Shown: positions 35,472-46,151, numbered from the stretch's first letter. The stretch: 64,000 bases of DNA from Bacteroidota bacterium (GCA_020402865.1 JADBYT010000017.1:58656-122655); one strand, 5' to 3'. Made by a program: numbers and translations. The notes: a model not told the origin generated them from the sequence alone.

Positions 35472-36344
35472 ATGAGTACAACAACATTGGAAACAACCGC
35501 CGAACCACGTATGAAAAAGCCTGAATGGCTTCGCGTGAAACTGCCCACCGGAGAGAATTACCTCAAGGTGCGCTCGCTGGTTGACAAACATAAACTGCAC
35601 ACGATCTGCGAAAGCGGCAATTGCCCGAATATGGGCGAATGCTGGGGAGCAGGCACAGCCACGTTTATGATTCTTGGCAACATCTGTACCCGTTCGTGCG
35701 GATTTTGTGCCGTGGCAACCGGCCGTCCGCTGCCGGTTGATGAGGGCGAGCCTGAACGTGTGGCCGAATCAGTGAAGCTGATGGGCGTGAAACATTGTGT
35801 AATCACTTCGGTTGACCGCGACGAACTCAAGGATGGGGGTTCAATAATCTGGGCACGCACCATTACGGCAATCCGTAAAGCCAGCCCGGATACCACCATT
35901 GAAACACTTATCCCTGATTTCAAAGGTGAGCGCGAAAATATTCAGCGCCTCATCGACGTGATGCCTGAAATCGTTTCACACAACATGGAAACGGTGCGCC
36001 GCCTTACCCGTCAGGTGCGCATTCAGGCCCGTTACGACCGCAGTCTCGAAGTATTGCGCATACTGCATGAAGGCGGATGCCGCACCAAATCGGGCATTAT
36101 GGTAGGGCTTGGCGAAACACGCGAAGAAGTACTCGAAACACTCGATGATCTGCGCCGTGTGGGTGTTGAAATCATTACAATCGGCCAATACCTGCAGCCC
36201 ACCAAAAAACATCTCCCCGTGCAGGAATTTGTTCATCCCGATACATTTGCCTTCTACAAGCAGGCGGCCCTCGAAAAAGGCTTCCGGTATGTAGAAAGCG
36301 GCCCGCTGGTACGTTCGTCGTACCACGCAGAAAAGCATCTTTAA
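35472..36344 (+). CDS. lipA: Lipoyl synthase
   Basis: 290 residues. Both iron-sulfur clusters are coded: the auxiliary set C46, C51, C57 ([12 protein letters not shown]) and the radical-SAM set C72-x3-C76-x2-C79. The C-terminal RSSYHAE, whose Ser ligates the auxiliary cluster, is present. It inserts two sulfurs into octanoyl groups on lipoyl-dependent enzymes. No lipB lies alongside. Confidence 0.97.
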   Translation: MSTTTLETTAEPRMKKPEWLRVKLPTGENYLKVRSLVDKHKLHTICESGNCPNMGECWGAGTATFMILGNICTRSCGFCAVATGRPLPVDEGEPERVAESVKLMGVKHCVITSVDRDELKDGGSIIWARTITAIRKASPDTTIETLIPDFKGERENIQRLIDVMPEIVSHNMETVRRLTRQVRIQARYDRSLEVLRILHEGGCRTKSGIMVGLGETREEVLETLDDLRRVGVEIITIGQYLQPTKKHLPVQEFVHPDTFAFYKQAALEKGFRYVESGPLVRSSYHAEKHL

Positions 36345-36465
36345 TCTGATTTACATTACTTCTTTTAAGTGCTGTAAATCAGTTTGTTCGCGTTCGTTCT
36401 TGCATCCCCCGGACACATCCCCGTGTTTAATTATGGCCTATGTTAGCAGGCAATTAGTAGAACGG

Positions 36466-36497
36466 TTTGGTAAAGCAGGTGAAAAAACATACTTTTG
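36466..36497 (+). promoter_or_regulatory. Strong Bacteroidota-type promoter
   Basis: TTTG at 36466-36469 lies 20 bases before TACTTTTG at 36490-36497, matching both elements of the sigma-AB consensus. It drives the BNR-repeat protein with a leader of about 60 bases rich in A. Confidence 0.65.
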
Positions 36498-36560
36498 GAA
36501 ACTTGCTGTAAATCTATCTGACCAAAGAAAAAAAAGGGAACAAAAATTAATCAAAAGTCA

Positions 36561-39500
36561 ATGAAACGAAACAGACTCATGGTTGCCGGAACCGGCCTTG
36601 CTGCGGCAGGTCTGGCACTGTTTGCCTCCTTTACCCTGATCGATGGAAACGGTGCCAAGTACCGTCCTTCGGCTTCGGTAAAACTCAAAAGCGAACATGA
36701 TCTCGAATCGCATGGAGCCGCCGGTGCTGCTCAGTGGCGCTTCGACCGTTTGAAAGATGCAAACGGAAACCTCGATGTGGCGGAGATGCTGCGAATTAAC
36801 CGCCTCTCTTCACAGTCGTTGAATGCGCAACGCAACAACAGCGCCACTTCTGTTACTTCTGCAAACTGGACCAACCTTGGTCCCGATAATATTGGTGGCC
36901 GTACCCGTGCGCTGCTTATCGACAATCAGGACGCTGCCAACAACTACCAGCACATGTTTGCCGGTGGTGTGAGCGGCGGTCTCTGGGAATCAACCGATGG
37001 TGGCAACAACTGGTCGCGCAATCCAGGTTTCTTCAGCCTTCCTGAAGTAAATCTTAACGTGGCCAGCATTGCACAAGGCTCTGATGGCGCCATTTACGTA
37101 GGAACCGGTGAAGGTCTTTACGGACAGAATCAGTTCAACGTATCCGGTTCAGGTGCTGGTGGTTTCCTCGGCGGTGGCATGTATAAGTCAACCGACCGTG
37201 GTGCAACCTGGACACTGCTTACCAACACCGAGCCTGCCACATCAAACTCAAGCACTTCTGTGTGGGCGGCTATTAATAAAATTGGTGTGGATCCGACTAA
37301 CGCACAGCGCGTAGTGGCCGCTACCAATAAAGGTATCCGCATTTCAAACGACGGTGGCCAGAACTGGACCGCTCCTGCCGGTACACTGGGCACAGCTGGT
37401 GCTACGGATGTGGACTTTGGTTCTGATGGCTCACTGGTTGTTTGTGTAGTTGGTCGTCCGCATCGTTCTACCGATGGTGGTGCTACCTTTACCAATATTG
37501 GCACCACACCCAGCGTAGGTTTCTTAACCGGCTCACTTGTGCGTGTGGAAATTGGTATCGCTCCGTCTGATCCGAACTGGATTTATGCTTTCTGCGCGGC
37601 TTCAAACGGTACGCTTGCAGGTGCACTGCTCACCATAGACGGTGGTCAGAACTGGACAACCATTGCCGGTGCCAGCTCAGCGGCTTTTGATCCCTTCGGT
37701 ACAGGTCAGGGCGATTATGACAACGTGTGTGAGGTTGATCCGAACAACAAAAACCGCTGCGTATTCGGTGGTGTGCAAATCTGGCGTTGGGAAAACGTTA
37801 CCCCCAATCCCTCCACACAAAATCCTCCTGCCGGTCAGTGGGATCGTATTGCACTCGAATTCCCGAACGTGATTCAGAATCCCTACTACGTGCATTCCGA
37901 CAAGCATGCTGTAGTTTTCCACCCCACCACTCCCGGCACATTCTACGTTGGTACCGACGGAGGTGTATTCCGCACAGTGGATGATGGTAACTTCTACCAG
38001 CCGATGAACCGTGGTTACGTAACCACCCAGTTCTACTCCGTAGCACACGATCACTTCTCCGAAAATCGTGATCTTGCTGCAGGTGGTTTGCAGGATAACG
38101 GAACGCTTTACATCAACGGACTTGGCAACACCGCAATGGATGCTGAACCGATTGGTGGTGGCGACGGTGGTCACACCGAGATGTCATTCCTCAACCCCCA
38201 GGCTATTTTTGCAACTGTTTATTACGGTGCGCTTTCACGCTCTAACAATAATGGTGGCGGCTTTGCCGATTTCTACACCGAGCGTGTAACCAATGAGCCT
38301 GGTTTCGGCAATCCTTTCTTTGCCTCTTTCGTAACACCGATTCGTCTTTGGGAAACACTTAACAACCCCCAAAGCAAAGACTCTGTGACCTTCATCAACC
38401 CGATTCGTCAGGTACTTGTTGGTGCCGGCAATGGTGTTGAAGACAGTTTGTTGTTCCAGCTTTCACTTGCTGCTGTTTCGCCCACCTCAGTTCCCGCACC
38501 CTCTTTTGATCTCGGATCAATCATGGTTACAGCCGGTGCAACGGATACGGTGTTCTCAAACAATGCCGGTGTATTCAGCGGCGACGGTACAGGTTCTGTA
38601 AGCACGAATGGTTACATTACGCTGCGCTTCAATAACGCACCTGCCAATAACGCTGTTATCCGCGTATTCTACGGTGTCCGTTACAATGCGGGTTCAACAC
38701 TCAATATTTCAAGCCAACAGGTTCCCGGCCGCTCGTATGAGTGGGTATCAAATGCAGCCATTTTCCCGCATGATACCGTTCGCATTCAGGATCCGATCAA
38801 CGCCCGTCTGGTGGTGGGTACAACCGTTTCCAACCCGTCGTTTGATGGTGGTGTGTATATGACCAAAGGTCCGCTGCAGTTTGCTTCAAATCCCGAGTGG
38901 ATGAAAATTGCAGGCCGCCTGTCCACACCGTCTTCACTCACCGGCGAAATTGCTACCATGACCTGGAGCAACGACGGCGATATTCTTTACGTAGGTACTG
39001 CTGCCGGAAGCGTATTCCGTGTGTCAAACATCAATAATGTGGTTGATTCATCAAATGGTGATATTGAGAATGGAAACACCACCAACCCCAATGCAGTGGT
39101 TACATGTACCCGCATTGCCGCATTCACCGGACGTAACGTAACGGCTATTGATGTGGATCCGGCCGATAATGGTCGTGTGGTTGTGGCATTGGGTAACTAT
39201 GCACAAACACAGTATGTATATTATTCGTCAACAGCCGATACAGATCCTGCGGTAAGCAATGCTGGTTCGTTTGTAAGCAAAACCGGCAACATGATTACGC
39301 CGGGCACCGGTCTCGGTGCAGCTCCCGCGTATTCAATTTCGTTTGATAAATACAATCCCAACCGTGTGCTGGTAGGCACCGAGCGTGGTATTATTGAAAC
39401 ACAAAACATTACTGCCGGTACTGTTTCATGGGCTTGGGCGCTCACCGGTCTGAATGAAAACGTAGGTGTTGACATGATTCGTCAGCAGCGCTGGGATCCC

Positions 39501-39896
39501 TGGCATGTGAAAAATGCCGGCTGTTTCTACATCGGTACACACGGCCGTGGTATCTGGCGCGACGACAGCTCTTGGCAGCAGCCCACCAGCATCAACGAAC
39601 CGGGTGCCGGCGGAAGTGCAGGAGCTACTGCAAACAAAGATCTCCGCGTATTCCCGAACCCGGTGGTTGACAATGCCAGCGTAGCTTTCCGTCTTACCCA
39701 GCAGGGCGATGTAACCATTGACCTGTATGACCTCAACGGTCGTGTGGTTATGAGTGAGCAGCAGAGCAATCTTGCTGCCGGTCAGCAAACCGTTCGCTTC
39801 AACGCAGGCGATCTGGCCCGTGGCACTTACCTGATTGTGGTTTCTCAAAACAACAACCGCATTGGTACAGGCCGCTTCATCAAGCTTGATCAGTAA
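36561..39896 (+). CDS. Secreted BNR/sortilin-like beta-propeller protein, T9SS type A
   Basis: 1111 residues. The N-terminus MKRNRLMVAGTGLAAAGLALFASF is an export signal. From about residue 95 the protein carries Asp-box (BNR) repeats: STDGGNNWS, STDRGATWT, SNDGGQNWT, STDGGATFT and IDGGQNWT, as in sialidase- or Vps10/sortilin-type propellers. A later beta domain with repeated VGT and VGTERG motifs suggests a second propeller. The last 80 residues (LRVFPNPVVDNASV to GTGRFIKLDQ) are a type A T9SS sorting domain. No sialidase Arg triad was identified, so enzymatic activity is not claimed. It has its own promoter and terminator. Confidence 0.85.
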   Translation: MKRNRLMVAGTGLAAAGLALFASFTLIDGNGAKYRPSASVKLKSEHDLESHGAAGAAQWRFDRLKDANGNLDVAEMLRINRLSSQSLNAQRNNSATSVTSANWTNLGPDNIGGRTRALLIDNQDAANNYQHMFAGGVSGGLWESTDGGNNWSRNPGFFSLPEVNLNVASIAQGSDGAIYVGTGEGLYGQNQFNVSGSGAGGFLGGGMYKSTDRGATWTLLTNTEPATSNSSTSVWAAINKIGVDPTNAQRVVAATNKGIRISNDGGQNWTAPAGTLGTAGATDVDFGSDGSLVVCVVGRPHRSTDGGATFTNIGTTPSVGFLTGSLVRVEIGIAPSDPNWIYAFCAASNGTLAGALLTIDGGQNWTTIAGASSAAFDPFGTGQGDYDNVCEVDPNNKNRCVFGGVQIWRWENVTPNPSTQNPPAGQWDRIALEFPNVIQNPYYVHSDKHAVVFHPTTPGTFYVGTDGGVFRTVDDGNFYQPMNRGYVTTQFYSVAHDHFSENRDLAAGGLQDNGTLYINGLGNTAMDAEPIGGGDGGHTEMSFLNPQAIFATVYYGALSRSNNNGGGFADFYTERVTNEPGFGNPFFASFVTPIRLWETLNNPQSKDSVTFINPIRQVLVGAGNGVEDSLLFQLSLAAVSPTSVPAPSFDLGSIMVTAGATDTVFSNNAGVFSGDGTGSVSTNGYITLRFNNAPANNAVIRVFYGVRYNAGSTLNISSQQVPGRSYEWVSNAAIFPHDTVRIQDPINARLVVGTTVSNPSFDGGVYMTKGPLQFASNPEWMKIAGRLSTPSSLTGEIATMTWSNDGDILYVGTAAGSVFRVSNINNVVDSSNGDIENGNTTNPNAVVTCTRIAAFTGRNVTAIDVDPADNGRVVVALGNYAQTQYVYYSSTADTDPAVSNAGSFVSKTGNMITPGTGLGAAPAYSISFDKYNPNRVLVGTERGIIETQNITAGTVSWAWALTGLNENVGVDMIRQQRWDPWHVKNAGCFYIGTHGRGIWRDDSSWQQPTSINEPGAGGSAGATANKDLRVFPNPVVDNASVAFRLTQQGDVTIDLYDLNGRVVMSEQQSNLAAGQQTVRFNAGDLARGTYLIVVSQNNNRIGTGRFIKLDQ

Positions 39897-39915
39897 TTGA
39901 TTAATACGTTCCCGC

Positions 39916-39953
39916 AAACGGCGCTCGCTTTAAAGTGAGCGCCGTTTGTATTT
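39916..39953 (+). terminator. Rho-independent terminator
   Basis: AAACGGCGCTC (39916-39926) pairs perfectly with GAGCGCCGTTT (39937-39947), followed by GTATTTT. It ends the BNR-repeat gene. Confidence 0.88.
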
Positions 39954-40022
39954 TATCCATTCTTAACATCCATACACCGGCCAACTCATTACCTTTACTA
40001 TTACAAACAGATTACAAAGCCT

Positions 40023-41024
40023 ATGAAACCCATTCGAGTTGCCATTAACGGATTTGGCCGCATTGGCCGCGTTACGCTCCGCATTTTGCTTGAGCGTAAG
40101 GATATTGAGGTGGTAGCCATAAATGATATTACCGACAGCCGTACACTGGCACACTTATTTAAATACGATTCAGTGCATCGCCGTTTTGCCGGCGAAGTTT
40201 CGGCAACTGACGATGCTCTTGTAATTAATGGCCACAGCATTCCGGTACTTTCGCATAAAGATCCCGCAGCGTTGAACTGGGGGGCTTTCAATACGGATAT
40301 TGTGCTGGAATGCACCGGCAAATTTCTCAGCCGCGAAACGGCACAGCTGCATTTGAATGCGGGCGCAAAAAAAGTATTGCTTTCGGCTCCGCCTGATGGC
40401 GATATCAAAGCCGTGGTGCTGGGTGTAAACGATTCAATTCTTTCGCCCGATGATGTGATTATTTCAAACGCCTCATGCACCACCAACTGTGCCGCACCCA
40501 TGATTAAGGTGCTTGATGATAACTGGGGTATCGACGATGGCTACATCACCACCGTACATTCGTACACCGGCGATCAGCGTTTGCATGATGCACCGCACAA
40601 GGATTTGCGTCGCGCGCGTGCGGCAGCAGTGTCTATGGTGCCCACCTCAACCGGAGCGGCCAAAGCCATAACCAAAATTTTCCCGCATCTTGATGGCCGT
40701 CTGGGAGGCTGCGGCATTCGTGTGCCCGTGCCCGATGGTTCGCTTACCGATATTACCTGCCAGCTTAAAAAACTGCCTACCGCTGCAGAAATAAACGCAG
40801 CATTTAAAGCTGCGGCCCTCGGCGAACTCAAAGGTATTCTTGAATACACCGAAGAGCCGCTGGTATCAATAGATGTGGTGGGCAATCCGCACTCATGCCT
40901 TTACGATGCTGAATTTACTTCGGTGGTAGGCAATATGGTAAAAGTGCTTGGCTGGTACGATAACGAGTACGGCTACTCAAGCCGTCTGGCCGATCTTACA
41001 CAAAAAGTAGGAAGCTGGCTGTAA
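40023..41024 (+). CDS. gap: Glyceraldehyde-3-phosphate dehydrogenase (phosphorylating)
   Basis: 333 residues. Rossmann start INGFGRIGR, NAD-type Asp in AINDITD, active-site C152 in NASCTTNC, and HSYTGDQ with the catalytic His. The closing WYDNEYGYSSRL is typical. It catalyses the NAD-linked oxidation and phosphorylation of glyceraldehyde-3-phosphate in glycolysis. It is transcribed alone and is convergent with lpxH (8 bases between stops). Confidence 0.97.
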   Translation: MKPIRVAINGFGRIGRVTLRILLERKDIEVVAINDITDSRTLAHLFKYDSVHRRFAGEVSATDDALVINGHSIPVLSHKDPAALNWGAFNTDIVLECTGKFLSRETAQLHLNAGAKKVLLSAPPDGDIKAVVLGVNDSILSPDDVIISNASCTTNCAAPMIKVLDDNWGIDDGYITTVHSYTGDQRLHDAPHKDLRRARAAAVSMVPTSTGAAKAITKIFPHLDGRLGGCGIRVPVPDGSLTDITCQLKKLPTAAEINAAFKAAALGELKGILEYTEEPLVSIDVVGNPHSCLYDAEFTSVVGNMVKVLGWYDNEYGYSSRLADLTQKVGSWL

Positions 41025-41032
41025 GCGTTTGC

Positions 41033-41788
41033 TCAGCCTTCAAATGTTTTCAGTTCAAGCCCGTTTCCGTCGAACACGGCGTAGGTATTGTAGCGCAGCC
41101 AGTCGCCAAGATTGATGTAGCGGCTGTTTGGGCCTGCTTCCTTATCCACAGGCAAATGCCGGTGCCCGAATACAAAATAGTCGGTGTGCGCTTTTTGCAA
41201 TTCGCTGCGGCAGTATTGCATCAGGTATTCTTTCTCATCGCCGAGCCACTGGCGTTCATCTTCTTTTTTATCATATCCCCGGCGCGAGAAGAAGTCGGCA
41301 AGTCCGATACCAGTGTTGGGGTGTATGCGTGCGTAACACCATTGGAGCAACGGGCTACGGAAAATACGTTTGATGAATTTGTATTTATGATCGCCGGGAC
41401 CTAAGCCATCGCCGTGACCGATAATAAACGTTTTCCCTTTCAGTGTTATATGAAGCGGCTCGCGGTAGAGTTTTACGCCGCATTCTTCTTCGAGGTAACC
41501 AAACATCCACATATCGTGGTTACCGGTAAATACGTGTACGGGAATGCCTTTGTCGGTAAAATCGGCAATACGCGCAAGCAGACGAACAAAGCCTTTGGGT
41601 ACTACACGCTTGTATTCGAACCAGGCATCAAATAAATCGCCAACCAGAAAAATTTGTTCCGCATCATGCTCAATACTGTTGAGCCAGCGGATAATACGTT
41701 TCTCGCGTTCAAGACTGGAAACACGATCCGGTATTCCGAGGTGGAAGTCGGAGGCGAAATAAATTTTACCGGATCGTGTTTCAGTCAT
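41033..41788 (-). CDS. lpxH: UDP-2,3-diacylglucosamine diphosphatase-like metallophosphoesterase
   Basis: 251 residues with all calcineurin-type metal motifs: SDFHLG, GDLFDAWFE, GNHDMW, HGDGLG and FGHRHLP. The combination is that of LpxH, which cleaves UDP-diacylglucosamine to lipid X in lipid A synthesis at the inner face of the cytoplasmic membrane. It is the last gene of the minus-strand run gatB-tlpA-M1 peptidase-lpxH, six bases after the peptidase stop. Confidence 0.87.
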   Translation of the reverse strand: MTETRSGKIYFASDFHLGIPDRVSSLEREKRIIRWLNSIEHDAEQIFLVGDLFDAWFEYKRVVPKGFVRLLARIADFTDKGIPVHVFTGNHDMWMFGYLEEECGVKLYREPLHITLKGKTFIIGHGDGLGPGDHKYKFIKRIFRSPLLQWCYARIHPNTGIGLADFFSRRGYDKKEDERQWLGDEKEYLMQYCRSELQKAHTDYFVFGHRHLPVDKEAGPNSRYINLGDWLRYNTYAVFDGNGLELKTFEG

Positions 41789-41794
41789 ATTCTG

Positions 41795-44700
41795 TTAGAA
41801 GGCGTTGCTCAGAATTTTTGCCGGACGAAGGTCGTCGAAACGAATTGTGAAGCGAACGGTTTCAAGCATGTTGATATCGTTTACATCGAGGTAATCTTTG
41901 ATATCAGCAGAGTAGAGCAGGGGCAGATACACGTCGGTAATGCCAACCTGTATGTGTAAACCGGCGTTGTACTGGAATGCCGTTTCGCCACCGGTGCCAT
42001 CAATGCTGTATAAACCGGCATCGGCATACAAACGCAGCCAGCTGAATACGCGCGGTTTAAAGGGCAACTGAATATCAGCATTGAGTGCGGTAAGCCAGTT
42101 TGATGTTTGACCGAGCGGCGAGTAGATTTTAAATGCACCGTCGGTATTTACCATCTGCCGCGAGAAGAAACCGGTAAGCTGGTTGCGTGCAGCAAACACA
42201 TGGTCGTAGAGGTAATCGTGGTTGCCGATGCCTTGCGGGCCCCAGCCGCTGAGGCGGAAACGGTACAAGCCATTGTTGGCGGCATCGCTCAGGAAGCCTC
42301 CGGCAAAGAAACGGAAGTCGATAGAGCGGTTACGCTTGTAGCGGAGTTTGTAGTTGGCTGTTACCTGTACTTTACTCATGTTGTCGCCGGTCTGGAACTG
42401 GGTAAGGATGTTCCATGGATTTTTCTTGTTGGCGTTATTGATGAGGTAGTTTGCTTCGAAGAAGGTGCGGTCGTAAGGACGAATAACCAGTGAGGTTGTG
42501 TTGGGATCCATGATGTAGGTTACGCGGTCTTCGCGCACCCATACCGATCGGAAAGAAAGTGTATGTGTAGTGGGATTGCGGAGGCGTTTCTTCTTAAACT
42601 CAAAAGAAATTCCGGGGGCCACTTTAATGAAGCGCAGTTTGCGTGCATTAAAATCTTCATTGGCACCGGGAATATTCATTTCGTCCACATTGAGCATGTG
42701 ATAGGAATTTCCAACTGCACCAACTTTGATCAGGCGGAATGCTTTCTTCGGCATGATATTGAAGAATGCTTCGCCGTGCCCGACAATATCCTTGCTGCCG
42801 AATGCGTACATGGGCATAATGGCAAACTGGAATTTTTTCGGGAAGATAGTCTGGTTGTAGATTGCAGCACCGGCCATGAATTTGTCGTAGTGATTGAGGC
42901 CAACTACCGGCGACCAGAACAGTTGTGTGCGTGCCGGATCTTCATAACTGCCGCCAAGCTGCAGTTTAAAAGGCTCTGCTTTGCGCAGCAGACCATGTGT
43001 GTGGTAAGTATTGTTTTTGCGTTCGATTTCGGGCATATCTTCCTCGAAGTCGATGCGGATGCGGTCGTAATCGCCTGCAGGGAGTGTCAGTGTTTTTTCG
43101 CCGGTAAAGCCTTCGTACCACACGGTTTTGGGCAATGCGCCGATGCGTATGCCATGCAGTGCCACGGGGCCGGCAATATCGCCGGTGTTGCGGAGTGTTA
43201 CGGCCCAGGTGTTGTCGCTGTTGCGTTTGGCCGATACAATTTTATAATCGAGGTGATCGGTGGTGTTGATGAGCTGACGCAGCCAGTCGAGTTTGCGGCC
43301 GGTTACTTCTTCAAGCGTAGAGAACAGGTCTTCGGGCTGGGGATGCTTGAATTTCCAGCGTTCGAAGTAGGTGCTCATGGCTTTGTCGTAAAGTGTATCG
43401 CCAAGGTAGCCGCGCAGGTAATCGAATACTACGGCTGTTTTGGAATACATGATGGTGCCGTAGTTGGTGCTTGTGAAATCAGCCGAATGAAACTGGCAGG
43501 GCTGATCGGTATGCTGGCTGGCTGAGATGTTGAAGAGCAGATAATACTGTGCTTTCTGCTTGAGTTTTTCCAGACCGGCCAGATTAGCCAACCCATTGGG
43601 CCCGCTTTGTCCGCCTACGAGCGACCAGTTGGGGTATTTTGTTTCGTGGTAGCGAAGCTCGTTTGCTGAGTTGATGCCTTCATCGAGCCAGCCGTTTACA
43701 CGTTCGTTGCTGCCGAGTATGCCGTAGAACCAGTTGTGGCCTACTTCGTGCATAATTACCGTTTCGAGTGTGGCCGCACTGTTAACACCGCCAATTACGG
43801 TAATGTTCGGATATTCCATTCCGCCGCCTGCGCTCAGCGCACCGTCAACAGCAGTGCAGTGGTTGTAAGGATAATCGCCGTTCCAGAGTGAGTAGTAATT
43901 GAGCGCATCATTCACATACGGGATTGAGTTTTTCCAGAGGCGGGCATGGTCGTTGGTAAACATTACCCAGGTGGTTACTTTGCGTTTGCTGTGGGGCATG
44001 TTTACATCACCCTTCAGCACATTGTAGCGTTTGTCGCAGAACCACGCAAAGTCGTGTACTTTTTCCTGATGATAATGCAAGGTTTTAAATTCGGGCGATG
44101 AGGCGGGGAATTCAATGTCTGAATAGTCGTAATCTTTTTTGGCGGTAGCTGCTGCTTTTTCATCCAGCCATTTTACTTCATCCGGGCAATCGGTAAGATC
44201 GCCGGTGGCACCTACCACGTAATTTTTCGGAACCGAAATAAATACATCAAACTTGCCGAACTCTGAGTAAAATTCACCCTGATCAAGATAGGGAATTTCG
44301 TTCCATCCGTTACGGTCGTACACTGCCGGTTTGGGATACCACTGGGTAATCTGGTACTGTTGTTTGATATGGCCGAGACGGGAAAATTCGCCGCTCGGAA
44401 TTTTCACGCGGAATGGAGTAGCAATGGTAATTTCGCCGCCGGGTTGCAACGGCTGGTTGAGCACAATTTTTATAATGTCGATGTGCTGCGGATGGGCTTC
44501 GGTTTTCACCGGCTGCCCGTCAACGGTAAAGTTCAGACTGTCGATATAGCCCCGATCTTCGTCTTTGGCGTAATGAAATTTCAGCTCGCCGTTTTCGGTA
44601 AGCTGTTTGCCAAGTGCGGTCTGGTTATTTTTATAGGCATTGGGCCAGATGTGCATCCAGATAAACGGCAGCGCATCAGGCGAGTTGTTTTTGTAAACCA

Positions 44701-44848
44701 GCTTTTCATCGCCGTACAAAAAATGTTTTTCATCGTCCAGTTTTACATGGATGGTGTAGGCCACATCCTGCTGGAAGTAGGCCTTCGACTGGGCGTTGAG
44801 ACTACCGGAAAGCGCAGCGGCAGAAAGCAACAGGAGCAGTTTTTTCAT
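41795..44848 (-). CDS. Secreted M1-family metallopeptidase
   Basis: 1017 residues with a signal peptide (MKKLLLLLSAAALSGSLNAQ). Zinc site H366-E-V-G-H370 with third ligand E389, and an exopeptidase-type motif GGMEYP about 25 residues upstream; this is the M1 aminopeptidase fold. The last 390 residues (after about 630) are an extra beta-rich region resembling an outer-membrane barrel, ending RFTIRFDDLRPAKILSNAF. It likely trims peptides in the periplasm or at the outer membrane. It is flanked by tlpA upstream and lpxH downstream in one transcript. Confidence 0.88.
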   Translation of the reverse strand: MKKLLLLLSAAALSGSLNAQSKAYFQQDVAYTIHVKLDDEKHFLYGDEKLVYKNNSPDALPFIWMHIWPNAYKNNQTALGKQLTENGELKFHYAKDEDRGYIDSLNFTVDGQPVKTEAHPQHIDIIKIVLNQPLQPGGEITIATPFRVKIPSGEFSRLGHIKQQYQITQWYPKPAVYDRNGWNEIPYLDQGEFYSEFGKFDVFISVPKNYVVGATGDLTDCPDEVKWLDEKAAATAKKDYDYSDIEFPASSPEFKTLHYHQEKVHDFAWFCDKRYNVLKGDVNMPHSKRKVTTWVMFTNDHARLWKNSIPYVNDALNYYSLWNGDYPYNHCTAVDGALSAGGGMEYPNITVIGGVNSAATLETVIMHEVGHNWFYGILGSNERVNGWLDEGINSANELRYHETKYPNWSLVGGQSGPNGLANLAGLEKLKQKAQYYLLFNISASQHTDQPCQFHSADFTSTNYGTIMYSKTAVVFDYLRGYLGDTLYDKAMSTYFERWKFKHPQPEDLFSTLEEVTGRKLDWLRQLINTTDHLDYKIVSAKRNSDNTWAVTLRNTGDIAGPVALHGIRIGALPKTVWYEGFTGEKTLTLPAGDYDRIRIDFEEDMPEIERKNNTYHTHGLLRKAEPFKLQLGGSYEDPARTQLFWSPVVGLNHYDKFMAGAAIYNQTIFPKKFQFAIMPMYAFGSKDIVGHGEAFFNIMPKKAFRLIKVGAVGNSYHMLNVDEMNIPGANEDFNARKLRFIKVAPGISFEFKKKRLRNPTTHTLSFRSVWVREDRVTYIMDPNTTSLVIRPYDRTFFEANYLINNANKKNPWNILTQFQTGDNMSKVQVTANYKLRYKRNRSIDFRFFAGGFLSDAANNGLYRFRLSGWGPQGIGNHDYLYDHVFAARNQLTGFFSRQMVNTDGAFKIYSPLGQTSNWLTALNADIQLPFKPRVFSWLRLYADAGLYSIDGTGGETAFQYNAGLHIQVGITDVYLPLLYSADIKDYLDVNDINMLETVRFTIRFDDLRPAKILSNAF

Positions 44849-44913
44849 GCGATAGAGGGATAGATTATTGTGCTGTGACGATTACAGTATATCTAATGTT
44901 ACAGGATGTTTAG

Positions 44914-46143
44914 TTATTGGTTGCCCAGTTCTTTTTCAAGCAGGTTACCAAGCATTTTGCCCCGTACGTCGGTATGAATGATTTTTCCTTCGCGGTTGAG
45001 CAGGAAGGCGCGGGGAATGGAGGATGCACCATATTTTGTGGCAAACGAACCGGCCGGATCCTGAGTATTGTCGAGCACATGCCATTTCCAGATTAACCCG
45101 TCGTCGGCTATGGCTTTCTTCCAGGCTTCCTTGTCTTTGTCGAGCGAAACGCTGAAAACCTCGAAGCCTTTATCGTGGTACTTTTTGTAGTTAGCTACTA
45201 CATTTGGCGATTCCTGCCTGCAGGGCTGGCACCACGAGGCCCAGAAATCAATCAGCACCACTTTACCGCGAAGTTCGGAAAGGCGCATGGTTTTGCCTTC
45301 GGTGTTTTGCAATACAATGTCGTCGGGCACCTGTCCTTCGGCAAACGGACTGGGCCGTGGTTCAAGTGCTTTGTGAATGCGTGTAACCATTTCTTCGAGC
45401 ATGGTTACGTTGGGCGATGTGGGATATTTTACCTTGAGCGCAGCCACCGTTTTATCAAAGTAGGCAAGATCTTCGGCCTGATCGAGCAGTTGCAATGCGG
45501 GAATGTTGGCAAACGAGGCGGGATGTTTATCAATAAAAGCGCGCACAAATACCACGCCTTCATCCATCAGTGCGTCTAACTTTTCCTGTGCTTGTGTAAA
45601 TGGCTGTTCAATGGCCTTGTCGAGTGAGTCGATGCGATTTTTATTATTGTTGCTCAAGCTCACTTCATACTGATAAATCTGCAGCAACGAATCACGGTAG
45701 CGCAACACGGGCTCGCGCTTTTTTTCATACCCGATCATGTATTCATTCAGCTGCTTGAAGTGTTTGGTATCTTCCGAACCTTCTGCCTGCCATGAATAGC
45801 CGAGGTTTTTTGCATCGCCGGTAAGTTTCACCTCATCGCCGGGACCAAGTATGAGCACGGCATTCTGGCTGCCGTCTCGCCCTACCACCACATTGTAAAA
45901 ACCTTTGTGTGCTATTTCTGCGTAAAGCGTAAAACGGCCTTCCTCGTCGGCAATGGTAGAGTCGATGGTTTTGAATTCCTTCGACGATACATCCACGAAG
46001 TAGATGGTGTCACCACTGCAGTTTTTGAGTTCACCGTTAACGGTGATGTTGCTGTCGCCGGGTTTGCTTCTGCCGTTGCTGCCGCAGTTTACATGCAGTG
46101 TGAATGCAGCGATGACTAAAGTCAGATAGAGAAATTTTTGCAT
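44914..46143 (-). CDS. TlpA-type thioredoxin with DUF4369-like N-terminal domain
   Basis: 409 residues. The N-terminus MQKFLYLTLVIAAFTLHVNC is a signal peptide, possibly a lipoprotein one with Cys20. Residues about 30-125 resemble the DUF4369 beta domain, about 130-250 are helical, and the C-terminal third is a TlpA/ResA thioredoxin domain with WASWCQPC and a cis-Pro site in SSIPRAF. It probably reduces disulfides in the periplasm. It starts eight bases after gatB. Confidence 0.88.
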   Translation of the reverse strand: MQKFLYLTLVIAAFTLHVNCGSNGRSKPGDSNITVNGELKNCSGDTIYFVDVSSKEFKTIDSTIADEEGRFTLYAEIAHKGFYNVVVGRDGSQNAVLILGPGDEVKLTGDAKNLGYSWQAEGSEDTKHFKQLNEYMIGYEKKREPVLRYRDSLLQIYQYEVSLSNNNKNRIDSLDKAIEQPFTQAQEKLDALMDEGVVFVRAFIDKHPASFANIPALQLLDQAEDLAYFDKTVAALKVKYPTSPNVTMLEEMVTRIHKALEPRPSPFAEGQVPDDIVLQNTEGKTMRLSELRGKVVLIDFWASWCQPCRQESPNVVANYKKYHDKGFEVFSVSLDKDKEAWKKAIADDGLIWKWHVLDNTQDPAGSFATKYGASSIPRAFLLNREGKIIHTDVRGKMLGNLLEKELGNQ

Positions 46144-46151
46144 GAGCTGGC

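Noticed and set aside
36561..39896. Sialidase function for the BNR-repeat protein
   Set aside because: Asp-box repeats are clear but the catalytic Arg triad, Tyr/Glu pair and FRIP motif were not identified.
42563..43525. Long plus-strand frame (320 codons) opposite the M1 peptidase gene
   Set aside because: Antisense shadow: the opposite strand has intact HExxH zinc motifs and a signal peptide, and this frame has no recognisable features.
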